Source of the DNA: Lacticaseibacillus casei DSM 20011 = JCM 1134 = ATCC 393
GTDB lineage: Bacteria; Bacillota; Bacilli; Lactobacillales; Lactobacillaceae
Assembly (NCBI RefSeq): GCF_000829055.1
Contig: NZ_AP012544.1
Location: 62,001 to 126,000, forward strand
DNA: 64,000 nucleotides
Reading direction: 5' to 3'
In this document: positions 45,524 to 54,360 of the stretch, piece by piece
How positions within the stretch are numbered: position 1 is the stretch's first letter
Layout of the letters: every line of letters begins with the position of its first letter
Made by a program: the position numbers and the translations under genes
The notes under the pieces: model-generated
Seen by the model: only the letters and a program-made list of their open reading frames with translations
Databases searched by the model: none
Told to the model about the DNA's origin: nothing

Positions 45524-46374
45524 GTCAGCTGATTGAAACCAAAGCCTATTTGCTCGCTAGCCTATTGCGATTTCAACAAGGCTATTTCGTTGCGACTTCA
45601 CCGGAAGTTGCCAAACTGATCAGCAAAATCCGGCAGCAGGCGCTTGAAGAACGGAGCAAAGTGATTGCGATTTTTCAGACTCATTTTCCAGCCGATGAGC
45701 AAGCTATCAGCAATGAGTGCGATTACCTAGGTACGTTTCTTGCCATTGTGGGAATCATTTCCGCTCCGGCAGTGATTTTTCCGGATGAAGTGACGCAAAG
45801 AAGCAGCGACTTTATTCGTGGATTTGAAGAACGGTTTGGTGTTACATTAACGTTGGAAGCGAAGCAAAATATCACTTACGAAGTTGATAAATGTTGGATC
45901 GATGTTGTTGCCTTTCCGCTTAGAAGTGGTTTCTTTGAATATCATACCGAAATTGCTTATTTTGCCAGAACGTTTCCGGAGTTTTTTGAATATTGTCAAA
46001 CCTATGTGCAACAACAAGAGGCCGCGTTAGATGATCAGCAGGCCCAATTCATTTTTTATCGTTGCTTGCTGACACTGGTGGCAAATGTGCCACTGAGTAG
46101 TGTGCTTGAACCACTGTATGTTTGCGTTGATTTCACTTTGGGGGAAGCTTACAACACCATTATTGAACGGGGAATCAAGCGATTTTCGATGTTAAATGTC
46201 AAAGTCACTAATGAAGTGCAGCCGAAGACGCGCCTGATCATTACTGATTTGGTTAACGCGTACCGGCATACCGATATTCCTAAAGTGATCTGGCTTTCGC
46301 CACCGCGAGCGGAAGATTGGGAGCATTTGATAAGCGAGCTTTTGGCGTTTCGCTTAGTGCCGAATGGTGTTTGA
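45520..46374 (+). CDS. Mga/AtxA-type regulator, C-terminal half (split gene)
   Basis: 284 residues without a DNA-binding domain. It continues the PRD-like region (FGVTLTLEAKQNITYEVDKCW) and ends with an EIIB-like alternating domain (VTNEVQPKTRLIITDLVN; IPKVIWLSPPRAEDWEHL). The frame is -1 relative to the first half and begins at the ATGA overlap, so either a frameshift divided one gene or two coupled subunits are made. Confidence 0.68.
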   Translation: MSQLIETKAYLLASLLRFQQGYFVATSPEVAKLISKIRQQALEERSKVIAIFQTHFPADEQAISNECDYLGTFLAIVGIISAPAVIFPDEVTQRSSDFIRGFEERFGVTLTLEAKQNITYEVDKCWIDVVAFPLRSGFFEYHTEIAYFARTFPEFFEYCQTYVQQQEAALDDQQAQFIFYRCLLTLVANVPLSSVLEPLYVCVDFTLGEAYNTIIERGIKRFSMLNVKVTNEVQPKTRLIITDLVNAYRHTDIPKVIWLSPPRAEDWEHLISELLAFRLVPNGV

Positions 46375-46456
46375 ACGACTACTGTAGCAGGCTGCCACTA
46401 AGTGATTAAACGTGAGTGTTTCACACAACTAGTTTTTTATCCAAGAGTATCTTTTT

Positions 46457-46484
46457 TTGATCTATAGATTTCTTATGTTATACT
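46457..46484 (+). promoter_or_regulatory. Promoter of the DUF805 gene
   Basis: TTGATC (46457-46462), 16-bp spacer, TATACT (46479-46484). Confidence 0.55.
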
Positions 46485-46514
46485 CACGATATTCACAACT
46501 GGAGGCGAGGCACT

Positions 46515-47498
46515 ATGGAACAAGAAAATGGTTTTTGGCCAGCGATAAAGGACTTCTTCTTTCGTGCTGGTGACTTCAAAGGTGTTAGTTCACGTGCGCA
46601 ATATTGGTGGGTGTTTCTAGCTCAAATTCTAGTCGGCGTTGTGGCCGGCGTTTTGATCGGTGTCACCGGGCCCGCGATTCTTAATGGCGAAAAGTCTTTT
46701 GGCGCTAGTCTTTTGCAAACGCTGGTGATGTTGCCAGCAATTGCGCTTGGGTATTTAGGTTATCCCCAACTAAGTCTGACAATTCGGCGGTTTCGTGATG
46801 CCAAGGTTAGCCCTTGGTTGTATCTAGTGTTAGTGATCGTGGCTTTAGCCGGACCACTAATGGCGGCGAGTGGCATGGGACTGTTGCCATTGTTCATTCT
46901 ACCGATCGTTGCGGCACTGGTAACTTTAATTATCTTGGTGTTACCGAGCCGTGAGCAGGAAGTGAAGCCTTTTCCGGTTCAACCACATTCGCCTAGCACA
47001 GTTGGCGTAGTTTTTGGTGCAGCCGTTAAAAATCTCTTCCTTCGCGGCGGCGACTTTACCGGGACATCTAGTCGGAGTCAGTATTGGTGGAGTATTTTAT
47101 TTTCTGTCCTCATTATGGTCCCTACAGGATTATTCGTTATTTTGTCACTAGTTGCCACATTTGTTGGGGTAGCTGCTGCAGGAAAAATAGACCCGCAAAA
47201 TGCAGCACATATTTTTAATTCATTAGGCTTTGGTGCTGTCATTTTAGTTGTTCTGTTCCTTGCTATTTTCTATGCATGGTCTATGTTGTCTTTGCCGATG
47301 CTGACAGTAACTTGGCGCCGTTTCAGAGATGCAGGCATTAGTCCATGGTGGTTTGTTGCGTTTTATGTCGTGTCGAATTTCGTCTCGGCTCTTCAAGCAA
47401 GCAACAAGAACCTTGTTTTAACTTTAATTCCCTTGATTCTCGTTATCGTGCAGATCGTCATTCTTGCCTTACCGCCTAAGAATTTAGGCGAACAATAG
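46515..47498 (+). CDS. DUF805 membrane protein with internal duplication
   Basis: 327 residues made of two DUF805 units in tandem. Each starts with the same motif (IKDFFFRAGDFKGVSSRAQYWW at about 11; VKNLFLRGGDFTGTSSRSQYWW at about 171) and has RRFRDAKVSPWLYL or RRFRDAGISPWWFV between helices. About eight membrane segments in all. Single-unit DUF805 proteins are about 120-150 residues, so this is a fused duplication. Function of the family is unknown. Confidence 0.85.
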   Translation: MEQENGFWPAIKDFFFRAGDFKGVSSRAQYWWVFLAQILVGVVAGVLIGVTGPAILNGEKSFGASLLQTLVMLPAIALGYLGYPQLSLTIRRFRDAKVSPWLYLVLVIVALAGPLMAASGMGLLPLFILPIVAALVTLIILVLPSREQEVKPFPVQPHSPSTVGVVFGAAVKNLFLRGGDFTGTSSRSQYWWSILFSVLIMVPTGLFVILSLVATFVGVAAAGKIDPQNAAHIFNSLGFGAVILVVLFLAIFYAWSMLSLPMLTVTWRRFRDAGISPWWFVAFYVVSNFVSALQASNKNLVLTLIPLILVIVQIVILALPPKNLGEQ

Positions 47499-47533
47499 TA
47501 AACTTATTTTGCACCAAACAATGACGGTTCATC

Positions 47534-47576
47534 AAAAAAAGTGCCGACTTCTCAAACGAAGACGAGCACTTTTTAA
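47534..47576. terminator. Bidirectional terminator
   Basis: AAAAAGTGC pairs with GCACTTTTT and an inner CTTC/GAAG stem closes the loop; it serves the DUF805 gene and the convergent gene at 47602. Confidence 0.85.
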
Positions 47577-47601
47577 TTTGTTTCACAACAAGTCAGTTGG
47601 C

Positions 47602-47931
47602 TCAATAAATGCCCTTTGAATCCTCATCAACCAATGGATCGTTGAAGTTCTTGTGGAAGTAGGTGCTGTCGATGACTTTGAACTTGCCGTTGGTGAAACG
47701 GGCGATGATTTCGCCATATTGAACGATAAGCGGTTCGGTATTCGGAATTTCGATTTTGAGCCGACCGATTGGTGTTTTGGTGAGGTACTGGAAGTTGGTG
47801 CCGAAGAATCCCTTTAGATCTTTCGTAGTTGTGTCCTGCGAGTAAGGTAGGAAGTGGGTCATTTTAGCGGTTGAAAAAGCCGCAAATTCGCCTTTTGGAA
47901 ATCCTTCTAGCGATGAAGGTGGTTGTGCCAT
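47602..47931 (-). CDS. Conserved-looking protein of unknown function
   Basis: 109 residues from ATG 47931 (AGGAGTGATAAA before it). Mixed alpha/beta, no membrane segment: GEFAAFSTAKMTHFLPYS, IGRLKIEIPNTEPLIVQYGE, NFNDPLVDEDSKGIY. I do not recognise it. Single gene, divergent from rarA. Confidence 0.65.
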   Translation of the reverse strand: MAQPPSSLEGFPKGEFAAFSTAKMTHFLPYSQDTTTKDLKGFFGTNFQYLTKTPIGRLKIEIPNTEPLIVQYGEIIARFTNGKFKVIDSTYFHKNFNDPLVDEDSKGIY

Positions 47932-48090
47932 TTTATCACTCCTGGGGGCCTGCGTACGTTGTTGTGACAACGTCGGGTGGTTATGAATTTACTTATCATT
48001 ATGTTAACACAATAATAGAACAATGGAATGATTGCGTCGCAGCTTGAAAACGCTTAAAATTAGGGCTGGACGTTGATCGGGGGTGAGCAT

Positions 48091-49437
48091 ATGGATCAAA
48101 GTCTGTTTCAAAATGGTAACTTTCAGCCGTTGGCGAGTCGGATGCGGCCACAAACGCTCGATGAGTTTGTCGGCCAGACCCACCTGTTAGGCAAGAATAA
48201 GGTGTTGAGCAATCTCATCGAACATGATGAGATTAGTTCGATGATCTTCTGGGGTCCGCCGGGGGTTGGTAAAACAACCCTGGCGCGGATTATTGCCAGG
48301 AGAACCAAAGCACAGTTTGTGACGTTTTCTGCCGTCACCAGCGGGATCAAGGAGATTAAGCAGGTGATGAAAGAGGCTGAGCAGAATTGCGAACTGGGTC
48401 AAAAGACGATTGTGTTTGTTGACGAAATTCACCGATTTAATAAAGCGCAACAGGATGCCTTTTTACCGTATGTCGAACGAGGCAGCATTATCCTGATTGG
48501 CGCCACGACCGAGAATCCGTCGTTTGAAGTGAACGCTGCGTTACTGTCGCGGACACGCGTGTTCGTTTTGCATGGCCTGACCAGTGCAGAACTGGTTGAC
48601 TTGTTGCAACGAGCGCTGAAGGATCCACGCGGTTATGGCTTACAGAAGGTGAAGATCAGCAAAAAGCTGTTGGGGCAAATTGCCGATTTTGCCAATGGCG
48701 ATGCGCGGATTGCGTTGAATACGCTGGAAATGGCGGTCACGAACGCCGAGACCAAAGGGGATGTTGTCTCGGTTACGCAGGCAGATGTCGCACAATTATT
48801 GACCAAAAAGGCCTTATTGTATGACAAGAACGGGGAAGAGCACTATAATCTGATATCGGCATTACACAAGTCGATGCGCAATTCTGATGTGGATGCGGCC
48901 ATTTATTGGTTGGCCCGCATGCTAGAGGCAGGCGAAGATCCATTGTACATTGCCCGCCGCCTAGTTCGGTTTGCCAGTGAAGACATTGGCATGGCCGATT
49001 CCCGAGCTTTGGAAATCGCCGTCACCGTGTATCAGGCATGTCAGTTTATCGGTATGCCGGAGTGCACGGTGCACCTAACCCATGCCGTTACTTATTTGTC
49101 ACTGGCACCCAAATCAAATGCGCTTTATACGGCTTATGGTGCCGCCAAAAAAGATGCAACCGAAACATTGGCTGAACCGGTCCCGCTTCAAATTCGTAAC
49201 GGGGTAACTGATTTGATGCAGGATCTCGGTTATGGGAAAGATTACCAATATGCCCACAATGCCAAAGACAAGCTGACAACGATGCAAACCATGCCGGATA
49301 ATCTGGTGGGTCGAACTTACTATCATCCTACTGATCAAGGTAGCGAAGAGAAAGTCAAAGAACGACTCGAACAGATTAAGGCATGGCACGTGCAACACCC
49401 TACCCCTACACCACCGGATACTAAGGAAAAGTCGTGA
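48091..49437 (+). CDS. rarA: Replication-associated recombination protein A
   Basis: 448 residues, AAA+ ATPase related to clamp-loader subunits and acting at stalled replication forks. Walker A MIFWGPPGVGKTTLARII (about 48-66), Walker B KTIVFVDEIHRFNKAQQDA, sensor 1 ILIGATTENPSFEVNAALLS, and the C-terminal MgsA domain (LARMLEAGEDPLYIARRLVRFASEDIG). GGGGGTGA precedes ATG 48091 by four bases. Confidence 0.93.
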   Translation: MDQSLFQNGNFQPLASRMRPQTLDEFVGQTHLLGKNKVLSNLIEHDEISSMIFWGPPGVGKTTLARIIARRTKAQFVTFSAVTSGIKEIKQVMKEAEQNCELGQKTIVFVDEIHRFNKAQQDAFLPYVERGSIILIGATTENPSFEVNAALLSRTRVFVLHGLTSAELVDLLQRALKDPRGYGLQKVKISKKLLGQIADFANGDARIALNTLEMAVTNAETKGDVVSVTQADVAQLLTKKALLYDKNGEEHYNLISALHKSMRNSDVDAAIYWLARMLEAGEDPLYIARRLVRFASEDIGMADSRALEIAVTVYQACQFIGMPECTVHLTHAVTYLSLAPKSNALYTAYGAAKKDATETLAEPVPLQIRNGVTDLMQDLGYGKDYQYAHNAKDKLTTMQTMPDNLVGRTYYHPTDQGSEEKVKERLEQIKAWHVQHPTPTPPDTKEKS

Positions 49438-49492
49438 TTGGGACGATACCGGCGCGCACTGGTTCGCGCTCATCATAACGCGCTCACTATAA

Positions 49493-49611
49493 CGCGCTCA
49501 CCAGTGCAGGGACCTGCACATAAGGACCTTGGTCGCAATGGCCAAGATCGGGCCATCACGCCCAAGGCCACTTATGCTCCGGTCCCTGACCGCACTGGTT
49601 CGCGCTCACTT
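49493..49611. repeat. Long hairpin repeat, copy R5 (inverted, upstream of ackA)
   Basis: Read on the minus strand it follows the R1-R4 plan: outer CAGTGCAGGGACC/GGTCCCTGACCGCACTG, ATAAG/CTTAT and inner CCTTGGGCGTGATGGCC facing GGCCATTGCGACCAAGG. Within that inner stem there is one mismatch and two G-T pairs, the same positions as in R4. It lies in the 195 bp between rarA and ackA, 22 bp before the ackA start. Confidence 0.75.
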
Positions 49612-49632
49612 ATCTATAGGAGGAATAAAAAA

Positions 49633-50823
49633 ATGGCGAAGATTCTCGCAGTCAACGCAGGCAGTTCTACCCTGAAGTGGAAACTTTTTGATATGCCGGC
49701 TGAGGTTCAATTGGCCGAGGGCTTGGTTGATCGTTTGGGCCAGCCACAATCGAAAGTTAAAATTAAATATGGTGACGGTCAAAAATACGAAAGTGATACG
49801 CCGATTGCCAACTACCAAGAAGCGGTTGCCAGTTTGATGGGCAATATTAAGTCTTTGGGCTTAGTCGAGCATTTGCATGAAATTATCGGTGTTGGTCACC
49901 GGGTTGTTGCCGGTGGCGAAGTTTTTGCTGAATCCGTTGTCGTTGACGATGAGACGTTGCTGCAGATTCAAAACCTGCGTGACTATGCGCCATTGCACAA
50001 TCCGGTTGAAGCTGATTATATTGCGGTTTTCATGAAAATGATGCCGTGGGCGACAGAAGTAGCGGTTTTTGATACGGCCTTTCATCAAACCATGCAGCCT
50101 GAGAACTTCCTTTACAGCATTCCTTATGATTATTACAAAAAGTATGGCGCGCGTAAGTATGGCGCGCATGGTACCAGCGTGCGTTACGTGAGCGCTCGTG
50201 CTGCTGAAATGCTGAACAAACCATTGGAAGACTTGCGGATGATTATCATGCATTTGGGCTCAGGTTCCAGTATCACCGCAGTTAAAGATGGCCAGTCCAT
50301 TGATACCTCTATGGGCTTTACACCTCTTGCCGGGGTGACGATGGGCACACGTTCTGGGGATATTGATCCATCCCTAGTCGCTTACCTGATGAAGAAACTG
50401 GATATTCCGGATGTTGGCCAGATGATCCATATTCTCAATAACGATTCCGGGTTACTGGGCATCTCCGGTTTAAGCAACGATATGCGGGACTTGGAAGCGG
50501 CCGAAGATACGAATCCGCGGGCGAAACTCGCCTTGGATATTTTTGTCAATCGGGTTGTGAAGTATGTTGGCTCTTATGCAGCCTTGATGAACGGCGTAGA
50601 CGCACTTATTTTCACTGCCGGTATCGGCGAAAATGGGGATGAAATCCGCGACAAGATTATGCGCTCACTGGGCTACCTCGGCGCCAAGATCGACAATGAT
50701 CTCAATTACAAGTCACATGGTGTCGAAACCGATCTCAGCACGCCTGATTCAACGGTCAAGGCGTTACTGGTGCCAACGAACGAAGAGTTAATGATCGTGC
50801 GCGACGTGATGGCCTTAAGCTAA
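49633..50823 (+). CDS. ackA: Acetate kinase
   Basis: 396 residues. Interconverts acetate + ATP and acetyl phosphate + ADP, the ATP-yielding end of heterofermentation. Signatures: ILAVNAGSSTLKWKLFD at the start and MGFTPLAGVTMGTRSGDIDP, GVDALIFTAGIGENGDEIR. The start at 49633 follows AGGAGGAATAAAAAA; the frame is open back to 49438 but that stretch is the R5 hairpin repeat and not coding. Terminator at 50880. Confidence 0.95.
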   Translation: MAKILAVNAGSSTLKWKLFDMPAEVQLAEGLVDRLGQPQSKVKIKYGDGQKYESDTPIANYQEAVASLMGNIKSLGLVEHLHEIIGVGHRVVAGGEVFAESVVVDDETLLQIQNLRDYAPLHNPVEADYIAVFMKMMPWATEVAVFDTAFHQTMQPENFLYSIPYDYYKKYGARKYGAHGTSVRYVSARAAEMLNKPLEDLRMIIMHLGSGSSITAVKDGQSIDTSMGFTPLAGVTMGTRSGDIDPSLVAYLMKKLDIPDVGQMIHILNNDSGLLGISGLSNDMRDLEAAEDTNPRAKLALDIFVNRVVKYVGSYAALMNGVDALIFTAGIGENGDEIRDKIMRSLGYLGAKIDNDLNYKSHGVETDLSTPDSTVKALLVPTNEELMIVRDVMALS

Positions 50824-50879
50824 GGATCCAGAACAGATTGCAACGATCACGATAAAAGGGTTTGTAACAACACAAACCC

Positions 50880-50934
50880 AAAATAGACGCTAGAAACAAG
50901 CTTTATCGCTTGTCATCTAGCGTCTATTTTTTTG
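50880..50934. terminator. Bidirectional terminator between ackA and the DeoR gene
   Basis: AAAATAGACGCTAGA pairs with TCTAGCGTCTATTTT, with an inner ACAAGC/GCTTGT stem and T7. Confidence 0.93.
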
Positions 50935-50956
50935 TCTTCGCTAAAGCTTCGTGGCT

Positions 50957-51709
50957 TTAGTCAAAAATCTGCACATGGTTCGCCCGCGCGGTGCTGACGA
51001 TATCTTCGGGCATGGCCTTGTCAGTGGCAATGTAATCCAGCGTATTCATGGGTGCACTCATATAGAGTTGATGTTTACCAACTTTGGTGTGATCTACCAG
51101 TAACATAACCTGGTCTGCGTGCGCTGCAAACGCCCCCTTAATGTTAGCTTCCTGGTCGTTAGCATCGGTTGCACCGGCAGCAATCAGTCCGCGACACGAG
51201 AAGATTGCCAGGTCAGCTTGGTAATTTTCAATGTCACGTGTTGCTCTGTCGCCACTAATGTTTTCCAGCATTTTATTGACCGCACCGCCAACAAGATTGA
51301 CGTGCCAGCCTTTATGTTTGGAAGCTTCAAGTGCAACCAGAATGCCATTTGTGACGATGTACAATTCATCAATACCACTTAATTCACGAATTAGAACTAA
51401 AGCAGTGGTACTTGAATCAATAAAAAGGCTCATGCCGCTTTTGATCAACCGATCCGCCCTTGATGCGACCGTTCGCTTGGCATCAAGGTTCAAGGTTACC
51501 GAATAATCATAAGGGACGTCTTCGGGTTCCTCGCTTAACGTGACGCCATTTAGAACCCGTTTGATCAAACCCCTATTTTCCATATCCAGTGTATCCCGTC
51601 TGATGGTGGCAGGGCTGACGAAAAGCTGCTTGGCTAAGTCACTATACCGGGCGAATTGTTGAGCATTTAAAATTTTCAGAATTTGATCTTGCCGTTGAAA
51701 AGAAACCAT
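50957..51709 (-). CDS. DeoR-family transcriptional regulator
   Basis: 250 residues from ATG 51709 (GGAAGGCGC upstream). N-terminal winged helix (QQFARYSDLAKQLFVSPATIRRDT, about 15-38) and a DeoR sensor domain with SRADRLIKSGMSLFIDSSTTAL and the glycine-rich VNLVGGAVNKM. Divergent from the kinase-aldolase-EIIC operon, so it probably represses it and responds to a sugar phosphate intermediate. Confidence 0.88.
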   Translation of the reverse strand: MVSFQRQDQILKILNAQQFARYSDLAKQLFVSPATIRRDTLDMENRGLIKRVLNGVTLSEEPEDVPYDYSVTLNLDAKRTVASRADRLIKSGMSLFIDSSTTALVLIRELSGIDELYIVTNGILVALEASKHKGWHVNLVGGAVNKMLENISGDRATRDIENYQADLAIFSCRGLIAAGATDANDQEANIKGAFAAHADQVMLLVDHTKVGKHQLYMSAPMNTLDYIATDKAMPEDIVSTARANHVQIFD

Positions 51710-51773
51710 TAAAGCGCCTTCTTTCCTAATTTGAATGATTTTATGCAAAATTATAGCACATATTTGGAAAAAT

Positions 51774-51853
51774 ATGAAAAATTATCGAGTTTCTCGTCAC
51801 GAATTGTCAATATTTTTCATGACTCATATACTACTCTATGAAAGCGGTTTACG
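51774..51853 (+). promoter_or_regulatory. Sugar-operon promoter, DeoR dyad and near-cre site
   Basis: TTGTCA (51804-51809), 17 bp, TATACT (51827-51832) is a strong promoter. ATGAAAAAT (51774-51782) and ATTTTTCAT (51812-51820) form a dyad around the -35, a possible DeoR operator. ATGAAAGCGGTTTACG (about 51838-51853) is one mismatch from a catabolite-repression cre site. Confidence 0.6.
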
Positions 51854-51874
51854 AAAGTGGAGGAGGTTTTCAAC

Positions 51875-53371
51875 GTGGCACTTATGGGATTGAATCTCGG
51901 GACAACCGGGGTAAAGAGTACGATCACAGACAATCAAGGCAACATTCTCTCTGCTGCCTACCGGGAATATGAGACGTCGGTTCCCAGGGAAGGTGAATAC
52001 GAGCTGGATCCAAGCGTGGTCTGGTCGGCAACGAAGGAGGTTATTCAGGAATCGAAAAAATTCGTTAAGGAAGATGTGCTGGCCGTCAGTGTTTCATCGT
52101 TCGGTGAAGCGTTTGTTGCCGTTGATAATCAAGGGCAGCCGCTGATGAACACGATGTTGCAGACAGATAGCCGCGGCAAGGATGAATTAAAGGACCTGCT
52201 GACGCGGATTTCGGCTGAGGACATCAGGAATAAAACCGGGTTGAATCCGGCGGTGACATTCGCGGTACCTAAGATCATGTGGATCAAAAAACACCGTCCG
52301 GAACTTTATGGAAAGATTCATCGTATCCTGCTTTACGCCGCTTATATCCTATACAAACTTGGTAATGTTGATGCGATTGATTACACCCTGGCTGATCGGT
52401 CGCTGGCATTTAACGTTTCGACCAATGACTGGGATCCGGACATCTTGGCAGCAGCCGGCATTGATCGCAAGCTTTTGCCGAAGTGTTACCGCCTAGGCAC
52501 CGTGGTTGGGACGATCAAGCCGGAGTTGGCATCTGAGTTAGGTATTAACGCCGACATGAAACTTGTCACCGGCGCTCACGACCAGATTTGTGTGTCGATT
52601 GGTGCCGGCACCATCGATGTTGGCGATGCGACTGACGGGATGGGGTCGGTCGATAATATTTCACCGATTTTTACGGATACCAGTCACCTCAAGGAAAATG
52701 CCAAAAAGAATTATCCAACGGTGCCGTATCTGGATAACAAATATACTACCATCGCTTACATGTATGATGGCGGCACATCGCTCAAATGGTATCGTGACAC
52801 GTTTGGTTTTGAAGAAGTTCAGGCGGCCGAGTTATCAGGGGTCAGCGTCTACAACATCTTTGATAAATATGTACCGAAAAAGCCAACGAATTTGTTGGTT
52901 CTGCCACATTTTTCCGGTGCAGCGGTTCCTTACTTTGACGAAGATGCGCGTGGCATGATTCTCGGACTCTTCGGAGCAACCCGAAAGCCTGATATTTACC
53001 GGGCTTTGATGGAAGGCGTGGCTTTTGAGATGCGCATGAATCTGGACAACATGGAAGCTGGCGGGATGCATGTCAATCATCTGCGGGCGACTGGCGGTGG
53101 CTCGCGGTCAGATACTTGGCTGCAAATCAAAGCGGACGTCTTTAACCGCGAAGTCGGCCGGGTTCATATGAAGGAATCAGGAACCATGGGTGTCATTATC
53201 ATGGCTGGCGTTGCAGTTGGTTTGTTTGATTCTTTTGAAACCGCCATGAAGAAGTTAGTTTCGATCGATAAAGTCTTCAAGCCGATTCCGGAGAATGTTG
53301 CCTTTTACAACCACCAGTACAAGAAGTATCAGCAACTGTATGCATTTGGTAAGAAGTTACGGAGCTTATAG
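51875..53371 (+). CDS. FGGY-family carbohydrate kinase
   Basis: 498 residues from GTG 51875 (GGAGGAGG, 8-nt spacing). Actin-like kinase of the xylulokinase/gluconokinase group: MGLNLGTTGVKSTITDNQGN (phosphate 1), VTGAHDQICVSIGAGTIDVGD (split) and LRATGGGSRSDTWLQIKADV (adenosine site). First gene of an operon with a class II aldolase and a UlaA-type EIIC, so it should phosphorylate a sugar or keto-sugar upstream of aldol cleavage. Substrate unknown. Confidence 0.87.
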   Translation: MALMGLNLGTTGVKSTITDNQGNILSAAYREYETSVPREGEYELDPSVVWSATKEVIQESKKFVKEDVLAVSVSSFGEAFVAVDNQGQPLMNTMLQTDSRGKDELKDLLTRISAEDIRNKTGLNPAVTFAVPKIMWIKKHRPELYGKIHRILLYAAYILYKLGNVDAIDYTLADRSLAFNVSTNDWDPDILAAAGIDRKLLPKCYRLGTVVGTIKPELASELGINADMKLVTGAHDQICVSIGAGTIDVGDATDGMGSVDNISPIFTDTSHLKENAKKNYPTVPYLDNKYTTIAYMYDGGTSLKWYRDTFGFEEVQAAELSGVSVYNIFDKYVPKKPTNLLVLPHFSGAAVPYFDEDARGMILGLFGATRKPDIYRALMEGVAFEMRMNLDNMEAGGMHVNHLRATGGGSRSDTWLQIKADVFNREVGRVHMKESGTMGVIIMAGVAVGLFDSFETAMKKLVSIDKVFKPIPENVAFYNHQYKKYQQLYAFGKKLRSL

Positions 53372-53383
53372 GAGGAAATCATT

Positions 53384-54253
53384 ATGGTTTTAGTTAACAC
53401 AAAAGAAATGATTAAAAAGGCTAAGGAAGGTCACTATGCAGTTGGTTCGTTTAACGTCACCGACATCGAAATGATCCGCGGGATTGTTGGCGCTGCCGAG
53501 AAAGAAAACTCACCGGTCATTATTCAGTTTGCGGAGTTGCATGATAAGTATGTGCCACTAGACGTGATTGCGCCGGTGATGCTGAATATTGCCCGCAAAG
53601 CAAGCGTTCCGGTTGCGGTTCATTTTGACCATGGCGAGACTTTTGACAATATTATGCGGGCGATTCGGCTTGGATTTACCTCGGTCATGGTCGATGCATC
53701 GCAGGAGAATTTTGCCGATAATCTGGCGCAGACCAAAGAAATCGTGAAGATTTGCAAGCCGTTGGATATCACGGTTGAAGCCGAACTCGGGCCAATGAAT
53801 CGTGAAGGTAGCGGGGATAAGAAAGTGGATTATGCGGATCTGGACAAAACTTACACCAACCCGCAAGAAGCCAAACAGTTCATTGAAGAGTCCGGTATCG
53901 ATATGCTGGCGGTTGCGTACGGGACGGTTCATGGTGTTTACACGCAAAAGCCGCACTTGAGCTTCAGTCGGTTGAAGGAAATTTCTGATTTGGTTAACTT
54001 CCCATTAGTTGTTCACGGTGCATCCGGCTTGACTGATGAAGAATATCGCAAGTCCGTTGAAAATGGCATCTGCAAGATCAATTACTATTCCGAAATGGTT
54101 CACTGCGTTGCCTTAGGCGTTCAAAAGAAGTTGGAACAGGATGATAGCGACAAACAACTATTCATCTCAGACGCCAGCATCTGGGAAACCGAAATGGTCG
54201 AAAAAGAAATTCGCGGTCGTCTGCGCGTCTTTGGTTCGGCAGGGAAGGCTTAA
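53384..54253 (+). CDS. Class II ketose-bisphosphate aldolase (fructose/tagatose type)
   Basis: 289 residues, zinc-dependent. PVAVHFDHGETFDNIMRAI (zinc His), VEAELGPMNREG, AVAYGTVHGVYTQKPHLSF and PLVVHGASGLTDEEYR (zinc His) are the class II signatures. It splits a ketose 1,6-bisphosphate or 1-phosphate into dihydroxyacetone phosphate and an aldehyde. 12 bp after the kinase with AGGAGG. A GatY/KbaY-like rather than glycolytic role is inferred from the operon. Confidence 0.88.
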   Translation: MVLVNTKEMIKKAKEGHYAVGSFNVTDIEMIRGIVGAAEKENSPVIIQFAELHDKYVPLDVIAPVMLNIARKASVPVAVHFDHGETFDNIMRAIRLGFTSVMVDASQENFADNLAQTKEIVKICKPLDITVEAELGPMNREGSGDKKVDYADLDKTYTNPQEAKQFIEESGIDMLAVAYGTVHGVYTQKPHLSFSRLKEISDLVNFPLVVHGASGLTDEEYRKSVENGICKINYYSEMVHCVALGVQKKLEQDDSDKQLFISDASIWETEMVEKEIRGRLRVFGSAGKA

Positions 54254-54266
54254 TCACTTTAGAAAG

Positions 54267-54303
54267 CAGGCGGATATCCGTGATGCTGTCCGCTTGTTTT
54301 TAA
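54267..54303 (+). terminator. Weak terminator or attenuator inside the sugar operon
   Basis: CAGGCGGA pairs with TCCGCTTG (one G-U) and TTTTT follows, 14 bp after the aldolase stop and before the EIIC gene. It may lower EIIC expression relative to the enzymes. A near-cre TGTGAGCGCTTTAG follows at about 54312. Confidence 0.5.
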
Positions 54304-54360
54304 AGAAGGAATGTGAGCGCTTTAGTTTGCACTCACGATACTTAAGGAGGCATTATTTTC

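Noticed and set aside
49438..49632. Upstream extension of the acetate kinase frame
   Set aside because: The stretch is the R5 hairpin repeat; the AGGAGG site just before 49633 and the known 396-residue length fix the start there.
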